DNA from: an uncultured Bacilli bacterium
Lineage (GTDB): Bacteria > Bacillota_I > Bacilli_A > RF39 > UBA660
Reading direction: 5' to 3'
DNA length: 64,000 bases
NCBI GenBank assembly: GCA_958413985.1
Contig: CATYVZ010000007.1
Location: 13,000-76,999 of the forward strand
Part shown: one piece after another, positions 17,929 to 27,166 of the stretch
Layout of the letters: the number at the start of each line of letters is the position of its first letter
Position numbering within the stretch: the stretch's first letter is position 1
Notes under the pieces: generated by a model
The model's database searches: none
What the model saw: only the letters and a program-made list of their open reading frames with translations
Told to the model about the DNA's origin: nothing
Translations under genes and position numbers: made by a program

Positions 17929-18486
17929 TTAAGCTCTAGAATCATATTTGCCAGTACTAGTCGATACGATGATTACATCGCCTTGTTCTACAAATAAAGG
18001 AACTCTAACTACTAAACCAGTTTCCAATTCGGCATCTTTTGTAGCATTGTTAGTTGTATTACCTTTGACAGCTGGTTCAGTATGAACGACTGTTAATTCA
18101 ACTTTATCAGGAAGTAAAACACCTAATAATTCACCTTCAAAAAAACTTAAATCAACATTTAAACCTTCTTTTAAATATTTAACATCATCGCCTAGTTGTT
18201 CACTAGATAATTCAATTTGTTCATAGGTTTCCATATTCATAAAGTTATAAGAAGAGCCAGACGCATATAAAAACTGCATTGGCCTTTTAAGGATCATCGC
18301 TTTTTCTAATTTAGTGCCACTATTGAAAGACTTTTCAGTAATCGATCCACTACGTAAGTTTTTAATTTTCATTTTTACAAAAGCTGCACCTTTACCGGGT
18401 TTAACATGAGAAAATTCTAAAACTTGATAAATATCACCATCTAAAACAAAAGTAATACCATTTTTTATATCGTTTACGTTTATCAT
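17929..18486 (-). CDS. efp: Translation elongation factor P
   Basis: 185 aa, normal length. It relieves ribosome stalling at proline runs. The three beta-barrel layout starts with the KOW-like domain; the modified-loop tip reads KPGKGAAF (residues about 29-36), with lysine at the tip. The C-terminal EF-P signature is present (GDVIIVSTSTGKYDSRA). It sits 14 nt after rpmG on the same strand and ends at a strong terminator, so an rpmG-efp transcript is likely. Confidence 0.97.
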   Translation of the reverse strand: MINVNDIKNGITFVLDGDIYQVLEFSHVKPGKGAAFVKMKIKNLRSGSITEKSFNSGTKLEKAMILKRPMQFLYASGSSYNFMNMETYEQIELSSEQLGDDVKYLKEGLNVDLSFFEGELLGVLLPDKVELTVVHTEPAVKGNTTNNATKDAELETGLVVRVPLFVEQGDVIIVSTSTGKYDSRA

Positions 18487-18500
18487 AATCTAGTCCTTCC

Positions 18501-18668
18501 TTATTTTTTTTCTTTGTGAGTTGTAGTTGATTTACATGTTGGACAATGTTTTTTCAACTCTAAACGTTCAGTTGTATTACGTTTATTTTTTTCAGTACGA
18601 TAATTTTCATTTTTACATTCAGCACATTGTAGTGTTACTCTTTCACGTGCTTCTCCTTTTTTAGCCAT
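18501..18668 (-). CDS. rpmG: Ribosomal protein L33
   Basis: 55 aa reading MAKKGEARERVTLQCAEC and then ENYRTEKNKRNTTERLELKK, ending in HCPTCKSTTTHKEKK. Both CxxC pairs (Cys15/18 and Cys42/45) are kept, so this is the zinc-binding form. ATG 18668 follows AAGGAGGAGGG. It lies between the PBP2 gene and efp; pbp-rpmG adjacency is also seen in Bacillus. Confidence 0.97.
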   Translation of the reverse strand: MAKKGEARERVTLQCAECKNENYRTEKNKRNTTERLELKKHCPTCKSTTTHKEKK

Positions 18669-18709
18669 ATTTTTCCCTCCTCCTTAAAACACTATATCAT
18701 TATACCAAA

Positions 18710-20791
18710 TTATTCATATAATTCAAAGTATTTTTGTGAAATTCGATAAGAAATTATCCGATTTATCGGAGCTCTACTAGTAGAAGTTCCTTCTTTATAG
18801 AAGATATCAGGTGAAACGACGACAAACGACACTTGAGGATCGTCGTATGGCGCGTAGGCACCAAAAGTATTGCTCATGGTCGCGGTATCGACTACACCAT
18901 CGCCATCAGTATCGATAAAACTTTCACTAGTTCCGGTCTTCCCAGCAGCATTATATTTAGGATTGATAAAACTAACACCTAGACCACTCGAAGTCATAAC
19001 AGATCTAAATCCTTCGCGAATTCGCGACATATATTCATCTTCTAAATTAACTTTATTAAGGACTGTCGGTGTGACCTCATATAATAAATCGGTCAAGCCA
19101 TCCTTAGTTGGATTGTAGACAGCTTTAAGCAAATGCGGTTGTACACGATATCCGCCATTAGCGATCGTATTAATGTATTGACTTAACTGAATTGGCGTAT
19201 AAGTATCATATTGGCCGATCGAAAAATCTAATAGATGACCAGCCAAAGTACTATTGCTAGTATAACCTAAACTCTCAACCGGTAGATCGATACCAGTTAA
19301 AACACCCAAACCAAATTCATTAAACGTTTTACGATAAATATCAAAAGCACCGACATCGATATTTAATTCCTCGTTATATTTATAATCGCCACCACCAACT
19401 TTGATCGCCGTTAAAAATTGATAGACATTCGAAGAATATTTTAAAGCTGAAATATCATCGATCATACCTAAGTTTGTCCACGAACATTTTAAAGGTGTAT
19501 TAGCAATTTTGATACAAGTATCATTTCGTCTTTCGCCAATTTGCAAAGCTCCAGTTTTATAGCCAACAGCATGTGACGCCCCTTTGACAATCGAACCAGC
19601 AGTAACAGGTGTCGTAATAATGCCCGGTGTATAATCATAAACCTTATACTCATCATCTTCTAAAACTACTTGTTTACCTGCCATCGCTAAAATTTCACCT
19701 GTATTAGGATCGCTAATGATGACAAAAGAACGATTATAATATTTGGTATTAGGATAGTCTTTACCATTTAAAACTTCTTCTTCTAAAATTTTTTCGATTT
19801 CCTGCTGTAATTCGATATCGATCGTAAGAACAATATCTTTTCCTCGGCTACCTTCATCGATTATTTTTTTAGTACCGTCATCTAAAATTTGATAGACTGT
19901 TTTTTCACCTTTAAGTAAAGATTCATATTGATATTCTAAATAACTCGTTCCAACGCGATCATTTAATTCATATCCTAAATTTAAATAGTAATCTTTTAAT
20001 TCATATGGAATACCACTTTCGTTAGTTGAAACACTTCCCAAAATTGTTTTAAAAACATCGCCATATGGATAAACACGGTTCCAGTCAAGGCGAACATCAA
20101 AACCTTTAATATTATTGACATTTTCAGCGATCAATGCGTATTCTTTATCAGTGACATCTTCTTTTTTGATAACTTTTTCATCAAAACTATAACCGACATT
20201 CATCAAATAATAAATATAAGCCGCTAAACGATCGGTCGAATCTAACTGGGCTAATTCTTCTAAAGTTACCCTTTCAATTTTTAAGTTTTCAATATCTGTC
20301 GAACTTAATTTCCTTTCTTCAAGCTTTAACCATTCTTCACTAGTTATCTTAGCATCAGCTAATTCTTTGTTGTTTAAAATCCAAAATTTGCGCAAATTTT
20401 TATCGCTTAGTTTATTATAATCTAAAGTGATCATCTCTGCTACTTTATAAGCTGTTTTTATTTCCTCAGCGGTTGTCACTTTCGCTGGTTTTTTATAATA
20501 TATTACTTTAACTGCTTCGTTATCTACGATCACTTTACCGTTACGATCGTAAATTCTTCCTCTTGGAGTACTAGTTGAAGTTAAAATGTTTTGACTTAAT
20601 TGTTCAACTTTATTAACATAATAATTATGTTTGACAATTTGAACATAAAATAAATTTATACTTAAAACGACCATTATGAAAATAATTGCAATGATTAAAA
20701 TATTATATCTTTTTTCGACTGTTTCTTTTATATCCTTATTTTTTGTATTACTGACATTATAAATTTTTTTGTATCGCTTGTGCTTCTTCAT
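18710..20791 (-). CDS. pbpA: Class B penicillin-binding protein 2, elongation type (PbpA/PbpH/MrdA)
   Basis: 693 aa. One membrane helix (about 31-50), a dimerization domain starting at PRGRIYDRNG and a long pedestal, then the transpeptidase domain with SxxK (SIVK, Ser400), SxN (SSN, 453-455) and KTG (618-620). The length and the TAGSIVKGA context are those of the PBP2 subfamily that works with RodA in side-wall synthesis. The first 35 nt of the gene overlap the end of the superoxide dismutase gene in another frame; no in-frame ATG nearby avoids the overlap. sodA-pbp adjacency is known in Bacillus. Confidence 0.9.
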   Translation of the reverse strand: MKKHKRYKKIYNVSNTKNKDIKETVEKRYNILIIAIIFIMVVLSINLFYVQIVKHNYYVNKVEQLSQNILTSTSTPRGRIYDRNGKVIVDNEAVKVIYYKKPAKVTTAEEIKTAYKVAEMITLDYNKLSDKNLRKFWILNNKELADAKITSEEWLKLEERKLSSTDIENLKIERVTLEELAQLDSTDRLAAYIYYLMNVGYSFDEKVIKKEDVTDKEYALIAENVNNIKGFDVRLDWNRVYPYGDVFKTILGSVSTNESGIPYELKDYYLNLGYELNDRVGTSYLEYQYESLLKGEKTVYQILDDGTKKIIDEGSRGKDIVLTIDIELQQEIEKILEEEVLNGKDYPNTKYYNRSFVIISDPNTGEILAMAGKQVVLEDDEYKVYDYTPGIITTPVTAGSIVKGASHAVGYKTGALQIGERRNDTCIKIANTPLKCSWTNLGMIDDISALKYSSNVYQFLTAIKVGGGDYKYNEELNIDVGAFDIYRKTFNEFGLGVLTGIDLPVESLGYTSNSTLAGHLLDFSIGQYDTYTPIQLSQYINTIANGGYRVQPHLLKAVYNPTKDGLTDLLYEVTPTVLNKVNLEDEYMSRIREGFRSVMTSSGLGVSFINPKYNAAGKTGTSESFIDTDGDGVVDTATMSNTFGAYAPYDDPQVSFVVVSPDIFYKEGTSTSRAPINRIISYRISQKYFELYE

Positions 20792-21368
20792 AATTACTAC
20801 TTACTTTACTAAAATTAACGATCGAAAAAAAATTATTTATATATTCATCTTTGCGATTTTGATAATCTAAATAATAAGCGTGTTCCCAAAGATCGATATT
20901 CATAATCGGAACCAATCCATAAGAATATGGTGTGTCTTGGTTAGGAACATTGATTATCTCTAATTTGTTGTCATTGTTTAAAACTAAAAAGGTATATCCC
21001 GATCCGATCAATAGATTGGCTTGCCTGATAAATTCCGCTTTAAAAGAAGCAAAATCACCAAAATCTTCATCGATCTTAGCGCTTAATTCATTACTTAATT
21101 CACCGTTACCTAGAATACTAAAATATAATTCATGATTTAAAACGCCACCTAAATTAAATAAAATATTTCCTCTTTCGGCTAAAGGAAAAATATCGATATT
21201 TAAAACTAACTCCTCCTTTGTGTAGTCGTAGTTGTACTTGTTTAACAACTTGTTTAAATTATCTAAATATTTCTTATAATGTTTATTATAATGGATATTC
21301 ATTGTATAGCTACTTATATATGGTTCATAAGCATCATAAGAAGTTAGTTCAAAAGCTTTATAATACAT
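20757..21368 (-). CDS. sodA: Superoxide dismutase, Fe/Mn type
   Basis: 203 aa. The four metal ligands are recognisable: the first histidine in MNIHYNKHY, the histidine in GGVLNHELYF, and Asp and His in DLWEHAYYLDYQNRK. The latter box is the family signature (usually DVWEHAYYLDY). The GGVLNHE stretch is more divergent than usual, so the metal preference cannot be read. It is cytosolic. It overlaps the following PBP2 gene by 35 nt. Confidence 0.93.
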   Translation of the reverse strand: MYYKAFELTSYDAYEPYISSYTMNIHYNKHYKKYLDNLNKLLNKYNYDYTKEELVLNIDIFPLAERGNILFNLGGVLNHELYFSILGNGELSNELSAKIDEDFGDFASFKAEFIRQANLLIGSGYTFLVLNNDNKLEIINVPNQDTPYSYGLVPIMNIDLWEHAYYLDYQNRKDEYINNFFSIVNFSKVSSNYEEAQAIQKNL

Positions 21369-21443
21369 AATTTCCCTCCTTTAATATTTTATTTAAATTT
21401 CATAACATTATTCTTATCAACATATATTATTATAGGTGATAAG

Positions 21444-21698
21444 ATGAAAGAAAAACTAATCAGTGAATATGTCAATCGTATGACTATCGATGACGTTAAT
21501 AATTTTGCTTTAAAAAATGGCATTATTTTAAAAGATGATGAAATAAAATTGATCTATGATCATATCAAAAAAAATTGGCGCACGATCGTTTTTGGTAATC
21601 CACGGGGTATTTTAGATGAACTAAAAAGTAAATTAGATAATAATAGCTATCAAAAGATAGAAGCACTATATGTCTATTTTAAAAATCTTTATTTATAA
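21444..21698 (+). CDS. YqfT-like protein (DUF2624)
   Basis: 84 aa with no signal or membrane helix. The sequence (MTIDDVNNFALKNGI, IKKNWRTIVFGNPRGILDEL) matches the DUF2624 family typified by B. subtilis YqfT, encoded next to the endonuclease IV gene. Here the neighbour is again endonuclease IV, convergent and overlapping by 10 nt. ATG follows AGGTGATAAG. Function is unknown. Confidence 0.8.
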   Translation: MKEKLISEYVNRMTIDDVNNFALKNGIILKDDEIKLIYDHIKKNWRTIVFGNPRGILDELKSKLDNNSYQKIEALYVYFKNLYL

Positions 21699-22570
21699 TA
21701 GTTTCTAATTTCAACAATTAAATTAGGATTGAATTTTTTATTTTTAATCATTTCAATTTCAAATTTATAAGGAGGATATAATCTTTCCTTTGAATCATCA
21801 TTTTTAGCTATATAAGGCGTTTCTAATATTTTAGGAATGTTTTTTAATTTTTCATGATAAATTATTTTGATTAAATTATCGAATCCTAAATTACCAAAAC
21901 CGATATTTTCATGACGATCTTTATGACTGTTAATTAAATTTTTACTATCGTTAATATGGATACATTTTAAGTATTTTAAACCGATAATTCGGTCAAAATC
22001 AGTTAATACTTTATCAAAATCACTAATATCATAACCAGCATCATTGATGTGACAAGTATCCAAACAGACACCTAGTTCATAATCGACATTATCGATGATC
22101 TGTTTTATTTCTTCAAAAGTTTTTCCTAATTCAGAGCCTTTGCCAGCCATGGTTTCTAAAAGAATAGTAACCTTACTTTTACCTACTTTGTTTAAATTAT
22201 CGATGATGTTTTGTATTCCATCTTCTTGACTTAACTTTACACTACTTCCTGGATGTAATACTAGTTTATTAAGTCCCAACTGTTCAACTCTTTTAATTTC
22301 TTCTTTTAAAAAAGTTACAGCGAAATCATTTTGACTTGCCATATTGACGATGTAAGGAGCATGGACAATAACATCGTTAAAATCAATATTATTTTCCTGC
22401 ATTAAACGATAAGCCTCTTTTGTTAAATCTGGGTTGATCTTTTCTCTAAGGGTATTTTGTGGAGCACCCGTATAAATCATAAAAGTATTACTGCCATAAC
22501 TCAACGCCTCTTTAACGCTACCTAATAATTGTGTATCTTTTTTAAACGATACATGTGAACCTATAATCAT
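21689..22570 (-). CDS. nfo: Endonuclease IV (AP endonuclease)
   Basis: 293 aa TIM-barrel enzyme that incises DNA at abasic sites. Zinc-site motifs are visible in order: IGSHVSF, IVHAPYI, LHPGSSV, LLETMAGKG, CLDTCHINDAGYD, HINDSKN and DRHENIGFG, ending with ILETPY. ATG 22570 follows AGGAG; a TTG nine nt upstream is less likely. It is convergent with the YqfT-like gene. Confidence 0.96.
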   Translation of the reverse strand: MIIGSHVSFKKDTQLLGSVKEALSYGSNTFMIYTGAPQNTLREKINPDLTKEAYRLMQENNIDFNDVIVHAPYIVNMASQNDFAVTFLKEEIKRVEQLGLNKLVLHPGSSVKLSQEDGIQNIIDNLNKVGKSKVTILLETMAGKGSELGKTFEEIKQIIDNVDYELGVCLDTCHINDAGYDISDFDKVLTDFDRIIGLKYLKCIHINDSKNLINSHKDRHENIGFGNLGFDNLIKIIYHEKLKNIPKILETPYIAKNDDSKERLYPPYKFEIEMIKNKKFNPNLIVEIRNYYK

Positions 22571-22647
22571 CTTCGTCAACTCCTAATTTAATTATAATGG
22601 ATATTTTACCTAAACACAAGAAAAAATTGCCGATATTAAATCGACAA

Positions 22648-23358
22648 TTAAAATTTGATAACTTTTTGAAATCCGACTTCTTTTTCTTTTTTATAATCAT
22701 CCAAATCGGAACCATTAACCATAATTTTACCACTTCTATCAACTCTTAATGAGAAATTATTAGCACATAATTTTTTTGTTAATGGAATTCTTGCTTTGTT
22801 TAAAGCTCTTGAAATACGGTAATCACGACTGTCAGTTGTACAAGAGAAAATAAGTGTATTTTCAGCAATTAAAGATGCTTGTGTGTAATCTTTCATATAT
22901 CTTTTAAAAAGGTTTAATTTCTTTGCAGAAATCAGAATCTCATTATTCATAATTCCACTAAAATCATAAGTACTAGGATTTACTTTGACATTAAAACCTA
23001 ACAAATCACTAATAACACAGGCAACATTTTTACTTAAAGCATCTGCTTTTTTAGCAGTTACCAAAGATAAATTTATCTTTCTATCTAATATTTTTAATAA
23101 ATAAGCTATCTCCTCAAGAGATAATTTGTTCTTAGCATTACCATTAACATCTGTAATTAAAATATCTAAATCATTTTGCTTTAAGACTATTGCCAGTTGA
23201 TCTAAAATCTCAAAATTATCAAGTCGTTCGACAATTTGCCCTGGATTGACAAATGCATTACCACCAATTTGATTTTCTAATAAATAAGCTATCCTCAATT
23301 TACCATTTAAATTACCACAATACAATCTATCAACTGCATAAAAACCTAATCTAGACAT
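22648..23358 (-). CDS. Conserved-looking protein, family not recognised, downstream of gpr
   Basis: 236 aa from ATG 23358, which follows GGGGGTGA; a longer reading from 23394 is not supported. No signal peptide or membrane helix. The N-terminal half looks alpha/beta (IAYLLENQIGG, LAIVLKQNDLDILITDVNG). The C-terminal ~40 residues (LNKARIPLTKKL, FSLRVDRSGKIMVNGSDL) resemble a small nucleic-acid-binding beta module, but I cannot name a family. It follows gpr by 51 nt on the same strand, the slot of spoIIP in Bacillus, but it is not SpoIIP. Confidence 0.6.
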   Translation of the reverse strand: MSRLGFYAVDRLYCGNLNGKLRIAYLLENQIGGNAFVNPGQIVERLDNFEILDQLAIVLKQNDLDILITDVNGNAKNKLSLEEIAYLLKILDRKINLSLVTAKKADALSKNVACVISDLLGFNVKVNPSTYDFSGIMNNEILISAKKLNLFKRYMKDYTQASLIAENTLIFSCTTDSRDYRISRALNKARIPLTKKLCANNFSLRVDRSGKIMVNGSDLDDYKKEKEVGFQKVIKF

Positions 23359-23409
23359 GGTTTCACCCCCCAAACATATGGCATATTCTAACACATTTCT
23401 AAATATATG

Positions 23410-24432
23410 TCAAATTTTTTTGTGAAGGCTGTTGTTGATTCCATTACCTATTAGGGTACTTAATTTATCGATTAAAAAGTCGACTTCTTTCGGTGTTACC
23501 ATCATGTTGAAACCAATCGGCGTTAAAACTTCAAATAATAATTGTTTAATTTCTAGATCGCTTAAAGTACCGACAATTCCTAAAAGCATTTCTTTATCTT
23601 TTTGATTTAAAGTGAATTTTTTCTTTAGATAATTAGGGTTAGATGTCATCAATTTATTCATCGGATTATCGATGTTTAGCTTAGAATATGTATAGTGTTT
23701 GTGCATATAATTAATTGTATCGGCTACGATCGTTACTGCATCGACTACTGTGGGTACACCGATAGCTATACATGGTATTTGTAAAGTCTCAAAACTTATT
23801 TCTTTACGACTATTGCCTACACCACTACCAGGATGAATACCAGTATCAGTCATCTGAATCGTTTTATTTACTCTTTCAACTGATTGACTAGCTAAAGCAT
23901 CGATCGCTATTAAAAAATCTGGTTTAAATTGTTTGACAATACTAGCTATAACTTCACTAGTTTCTAAACCGGTTTGCCCCATGACTCCCGGCACTAAAAC
24001 TGAAACTTTTCGAAAACCATCTTCGACTTCGTTTAGTTCGAAAAGATGGTTAGTGACGATCAGATTGTTAATTGTCAACGGACCTAAAGAATCAGGAGTC
24101 GATTTAGAATTACCTAATCCGACTATTAGACAACTATTATCATCTGTTATCTTTAAATTATTCAACATTTTTTTTAATTCACGGCTAAAAATTTTTTCAA
24201 CTTTTTTTTGATTTTCAAAATCAGTAACATCGTCAAACTCTATCGTCACATAATTACCTTTTTTCTTGCCAATTTTTTGGCTTCCAATATCATTTACATT
24301 TACATTTGTAATCACAATCCCACTTTCGACTACTTTTTTAGATACGATTCCCTCGATCGTTTTATCGTTGATCGCTTCGATCGCTAAATCGGTTCTGATC
24401 TGATAATTTGATAAATCAATATTGTGTCCCAT
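23410..24432 (-). CDS. gpr: Germination protease GPR
   Basis: 340 aa aspartic-type endopeptidase that degrades small acid-soluble spore proteins during germination. It is made as a zymogen, and the pro-segment cleavage region is visible near YQIRTDLAIEA. Also characteristic: VGLGNSKSTPDSLGP, LVPGVMGQTGLET, AIDALASQS and THPGSGVGN-like IHPGSGVGNSRKEIS. Start ATG 24432 follows GGTGA; the GTG at 24444 is the ribosome binding site. Divergent from rpsT, as in Bacillus. It is strong evidence that the organism forms endospores. Confidence 0.96.
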   Translation of the reverse strand: MGHNIDLSNYQIRTDLAIEAINDKTIEGIVSKKVVESGIVITNVNVNDIGSQKIGKKKGNYVTIEFDDVTDFENQKKVEKIFSRELKKMLNNLKITDDNSCLIVGLGNSKSTPDSLGPLTINNLIVTNHLFELNEVEDGFRKVSVLVPGVMGQTGLETSEVIASIVKQFKPDFLIAIDALASQSVERVNKTIQMTDTGIHPGSGVGNSRKEISFETLQIPCIAIGVPTVVDAVTIVADTINYMHKHYTYSKLNIDNPMNKLMTSNPNYLKKKFTLNQKDKEMLLGIVGTLSDLEIKQLLFEVLTPIGFNMMVTPKEVDFLIDKLSTLIGNGINNSLHKKI

Positions 24433-24484
24433 AACTTTCACCACTAATATTGTGTATTCAATATTATCTTTTATACAAAAAGTG

Positions 24485-24513
24485 TTGCATTTTTAATGAT
24501 AAAATGATAAAAT
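24485..24513 (+). promoter_or_regulatory. Promoter of rpsT
   Basis: TTGCAT (24485-24490), 17-nt spacer, TAAAAT (24508-24513), with the start codon 34 nt further on behind GGAGGTGA. Confidence 0.6.
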
Positions 24514-24546
24514 GAGTATGTTTTAAAGAACTTGGAGGTGAACACT

Positions 24547-24810
24547 ATGGCTAACATGAAAAACGCAAAGAAAAAAATCAAAGTAATCGCTAAAGAAACC
24601 GATAATAATAACAACTATACTGCTAGTATGAAAACAGCTTGTAAAAATGTAGAAAAGGCTGTTGCGGCTAAAGATAAAAATAAAGCTACCGATAATTTAA
24701 AAATAGCTATCAAAAGAATCGATAAAGCCAAAGGAGCTGGAGCAATTAAAGATAACACTGCTGCTCGCAATAAATCTCGTTTAACAAAAAAAGTAAATGC
24801 TATGGAATAA
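24547..24810 (+). CDS. rpsT: Ribosomal protein S20
   Basis: 87 aa, Lys/Ala-rich, opening MANMKNAKKKIKVIAKE and ending DNTAARNKSRLTKKVNAME, as in S20. It binds 16S rRNA in the small subunit. ATG 24547 lies 6 nt after GGAGGTGA; a TTG at 24532 is part of that site. Its last codons form the left arm of the terminator. Confidence 0.96.
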   Translation: MANMKNAKKKIKVIAKETDNNNNYTASMKTACKNVEKAVAAKDKNKATDNLKIAIKRIDKAKGAGAIKDNTAARNKSRLTKKVNAME

Positions 24811-24830
24811 CGTTTACTTTTTATTTTTTT
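24788..24830 (+). terminator. Intrinsic terminator of rpsT
   Basis: AAAAAGTAAA / TTTACTTTTT stem with the stop codon in the 15-nt loop, followed by ATTTTTTT. Confidence 0.75.
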
Positions 24831-24856
24831 CTGATATAATTATTATAGGTGAACAT

Positions 24857-25759
24857 ATGAAAAAAATTTTGATGTTGTTACCGTTGTTAGTTTTATTGTT
24901 AGTAACTTTTATTTATAAGGATAATATATCAAATTATATAATTGAAAAAATCTTTTTTTCTAAAGAAATTTACATTGAAAATTCTAATGAGTATGATCTT
25001 GATTATGATTTTTCCTACGTTAAAAAGACTGATAATTTTATCGCTCAAAATAGACAACAAGTACTAGATATACTATACACGATTTTAAATAGTGGCGTAA
25101 CTGATTTTTACTTTTACTGTGACTATGATAACTGTAAAGATGATGTAAGTTATTTGACTAATTCTTATCGTATGATCAATATCAATAACTACGTCCATCC
25201 TTATAATAATTATCAAAAAGTTACTTTTAGCATCAATTCATTTAACAAAATTACGATCGAGATCAAAAAATTATATTCTGACACTGATATTGCTATGATT
25301 AATGATAAATTAGATGAACTGATAGAAAAATTAATTACTGATGAAATGACTACTAAAGAAAAAATAACGGTTTTTCACGACTATATAATCGATAATACAG
25401 TTTATGATTCTGAATATTTAAATAACGGTTCCTCTAGCACTGATAATCCCTCTAACAAAGCGACTGGACCACTATTCTTCGGTAAAGCTTTATGTGGAGG
25501 CTATACAGATATCATGGCGATATTTTTAAATAAACTTAATATCCCAAACTATCGAATTTCTGGCGAAAATCATGTTTGGAATTTCGTTTATGTCGATGGG
25601 GATTGGTATCATTTAGATTTAACTTGGGATGATCCAGTAACTTCAGATAATACTAATTTAAGACTAGATAATTTTCTTTTAATTACCACTGAACAATTAG
25701 AAGAATTAAATACTGGTTATCATGAATATGACAAAAGTGTTTACTTAGAAGCCAAGTAA
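24857..25759 (+). CDS. Membrane-anchored transglutaminase-like protein
   Basis: 300 aa with an N-terminal membrane anchor (residues about 3-22) and an extracellular domain. The C-terminal half carries a transglutaminase/protease-like triad: Cys in ALCGGYTDIM (about residue 213), His in ENHVWNFV, and Asp in HLDLTWDDP. This matches the secreted transglutaminase-like family common in Bacillota; whether members are proteases or crosslinkers is not settled. ATG 24857 follows TAGGTGAAC. It has its own terminator and may read through from rpsT. Confidence 0.85.
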   Translation: MKKILMLLPLLVLLLVTFIYKDNISNYIIEKIFFSKEIYIENSNEYDLDYDFSYVKKTDNFIAQNRQQVLDILYTILNSGVTDFYFYCDYDNCKDDVSYLTNSYRMININNYVHPYNNYQKVTFSINSFNKITIEIKKLYSDTDIAMINDKLDELIEKLITDEMTTKEKITVFHDYIIDNTVYDSEYLNNGSSSTDNPSNKATGPLFFGKALCGGYTDIMAIFLNKLNIPNYRISGENHVWNFVYVDGDWYHLDLTWDDPVTSDNTNLRLDNFLLITTEQLEELNTGYHEYDKSVYLEAK

Positions 25760-25770
25760 ACACTTTTTTA
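25733..25770 (+). terminator. Intrinsic terminator of the transglutaminase-like gene
   Basis: Perfect 14-bp stem AAAAGTGTTTACTT / AAGTAAACACTTTT with a 7-nt loop and a run of six T. The left arm and the stop codon are inside the gene end. Confidence 0.92.
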
Positions 25771-25801
25771 TTATTTAATGATCACTATTCTAACCAAATT
25801 C

Positions 25802-25834
25802 TAGAAATACTTTACTATCAATAAAGTATTTCTA
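25802..25834 (-). terminator. Hairpin at the 3' end of the kinase transcript
   Basis: Perfect 13-bp inverted repeat TAGAAATACTTTA / TAAAGTATTTCTA with a 7-nt loop, 13 nt past the kinase stop. No clear U-run on either strand, so terminator strength is uncertain. Confidence 0.45.
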
Positions 25835-25846
25835 TCATTCATTTAG

Positions 25847-27070
25847 CTATAAACTTGATAAAACTGGTAACGTTATTATTACTTTTGTTCCCTCATTTAC
25901 TTTGGATATATAGTTTAAAGTACCTTCGTGAGCTTCGATTATTTCACAAGATAAAGATACACCTAGACCTGTACCATCTTTTTTAGTTGTATAAAATGGT
26001 TCTTTTATTTTTTCGATTTCTTCTTCGGCTATACCTGAACCATTATCTTCGATAATGATTTTAAAAATATTGCTATCGATTTGATAATCGATATTAATAT
26101 AAGGATTTTTAGTAGTCGTTAAAGCTTCGATCGCATTTTTTATCATATTAACTAAAACTTGACTAAGACGGTTATAATCCCCATCGACAAACACTTCATC
26201 TTGAGAAATATTATACTTTAACTTGATATTTTTTTCTTTTAAAACAGGGCTAAATTGATCGACGATATCTTCTAGTAACATATTAATATCCAATATTTCT
26301 TTTTGTACTTTTATCTTATTCATCGATAAGAAATCTTGTAATAATATGAGAATTTTTTGAATTTCTTCTTTTAAAATGACAATATATTTATCGTGCTCTT
26401 TATTATTAATATCAAACATATCTAAATAACTTTTGCAAACAGCAATCGGATTTTTAATTTCATGAGTTATTTTAAACAATGATGTTTTAATTTGTTTATC
26501 TTTTTCTAACTCTTTTATATTCATATGTAATTTAATAATATCTTCGCCCTTTTTATACATGTATAAAATTAAATATGCAACAATTATGAAAATTATTAGC
26601 ATCAATAAATTTTCAAATAAATCTGAAGTTTCAATATAAAGAAGATTAACTAATAATGCAAAAACTGTCTTAATAGCAATAAAGGCTGGAAGAAAAAATG
26701 AATTTTTTTGCTTAGAAGAAATTAAATAAAGAATAAAATAAAGGAAATATTCGACGATAAATAACGTTACATTCATACCAACACTATAATAAATATATAT
26801 CATTACTAACGATATTACGATACTGATAAAATGTCTTTTTTTAGTATACGCAATAATCAATGGAATGTTAAATAAAATAATGATGACATTATTCTCGTCG
26901 ACTTTATTATAATTTATAAGTAAATATAAACTAGATAATAAAGCAAAATCTAAAATAGCCATACTCTGCTCTTTGTTTAAATTAGTGCTATACATACAGT
27001 AAAACAAATTAAAAATCAAAGGAAATAATAAAATAATAACATTTATTAAAATCGTATAAAACATATCCAT
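25847..27070 (-). CDS. Sensor histidine kinase, KinB-like (orphan)
   Basis: 407 aa. About six membrane helices fill residues 5-172, with no large extracellular domain. The kinase core follows: H-box KITHEIKNPIAVCKSYLD (His203), N-box VNMIKNAIEAL, G1 IEDNGSGIAEEE, F-box EPFYTTKKDGTGLG. The HEIKNP context and multi-helix sensor are those of sporulation phosphorelay kinases such as KinB. No response regulator gene lies nearby, also usual for phosphorelay kinases. ATG 27070 follows GAGGTCGA. Its role as a sporulation kinase is an inference. Confidence 0.85.
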   Translation of the reverse strand: MDMFYTILINVIILLFPLIFNLFYCMYSTNLNKEQSMAILDFALLSSLYLLINYNKVDENNVIIILFNIPLIIAYTKKRHFISIVISLVMIYIYYSVGMNVTLFIVEYFLYFILYLISSKQKNSFFLPAFIAIKTVFALLVNLLYIETSDLFENLLMLIIFIIVAYLILYMYKKGEDIIKLHMNIKELEKDKQIKTSLFKITHEIKNPIAVCKSYLDMFDINNKEHDKYIVILKEEIQKILILLQDFLSMNKIKVQKEILDINMLLEDIVDQFSPVLKEKNIKLKYNISQDEVFVDGDYNRLSQVLVNMIKNAIEALTTTKNPYINIDYQIDSNIFKIIIEDNGSGIAEEEIEKIKEPFYTTKKDGTGLGVSLSCEIIEAHEGTLNYISKVNEGTKVIITLPVLSSL

Positions 27071-27144
27071 AAAAATCGACCTCTTAAAATCATTATAGTA
27101 TATTATTTTGTAAAATAATGTCGAATTTTGTCAATAAATGAAAA

Positions 27145-27166
27145 AAAATAGTAAAATTACTATTTT
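27145..27166 (-). terminator. Intrinsic terminator of the EIIB-like gene
   Basis: Perfect palindrome AAAATAGTAA...TTACTATTTT overlapping the TAG stop, followed on the minus strand by further T residues. Confidence 0.7.

Noticed and set aside
24448..24477. Sigma-G-like promoter (TGTATA-17-CACAATA) for gpr
   Set aside because: The predicted start of RNA would fall within the ribosome binding site, leaving no usable leader.
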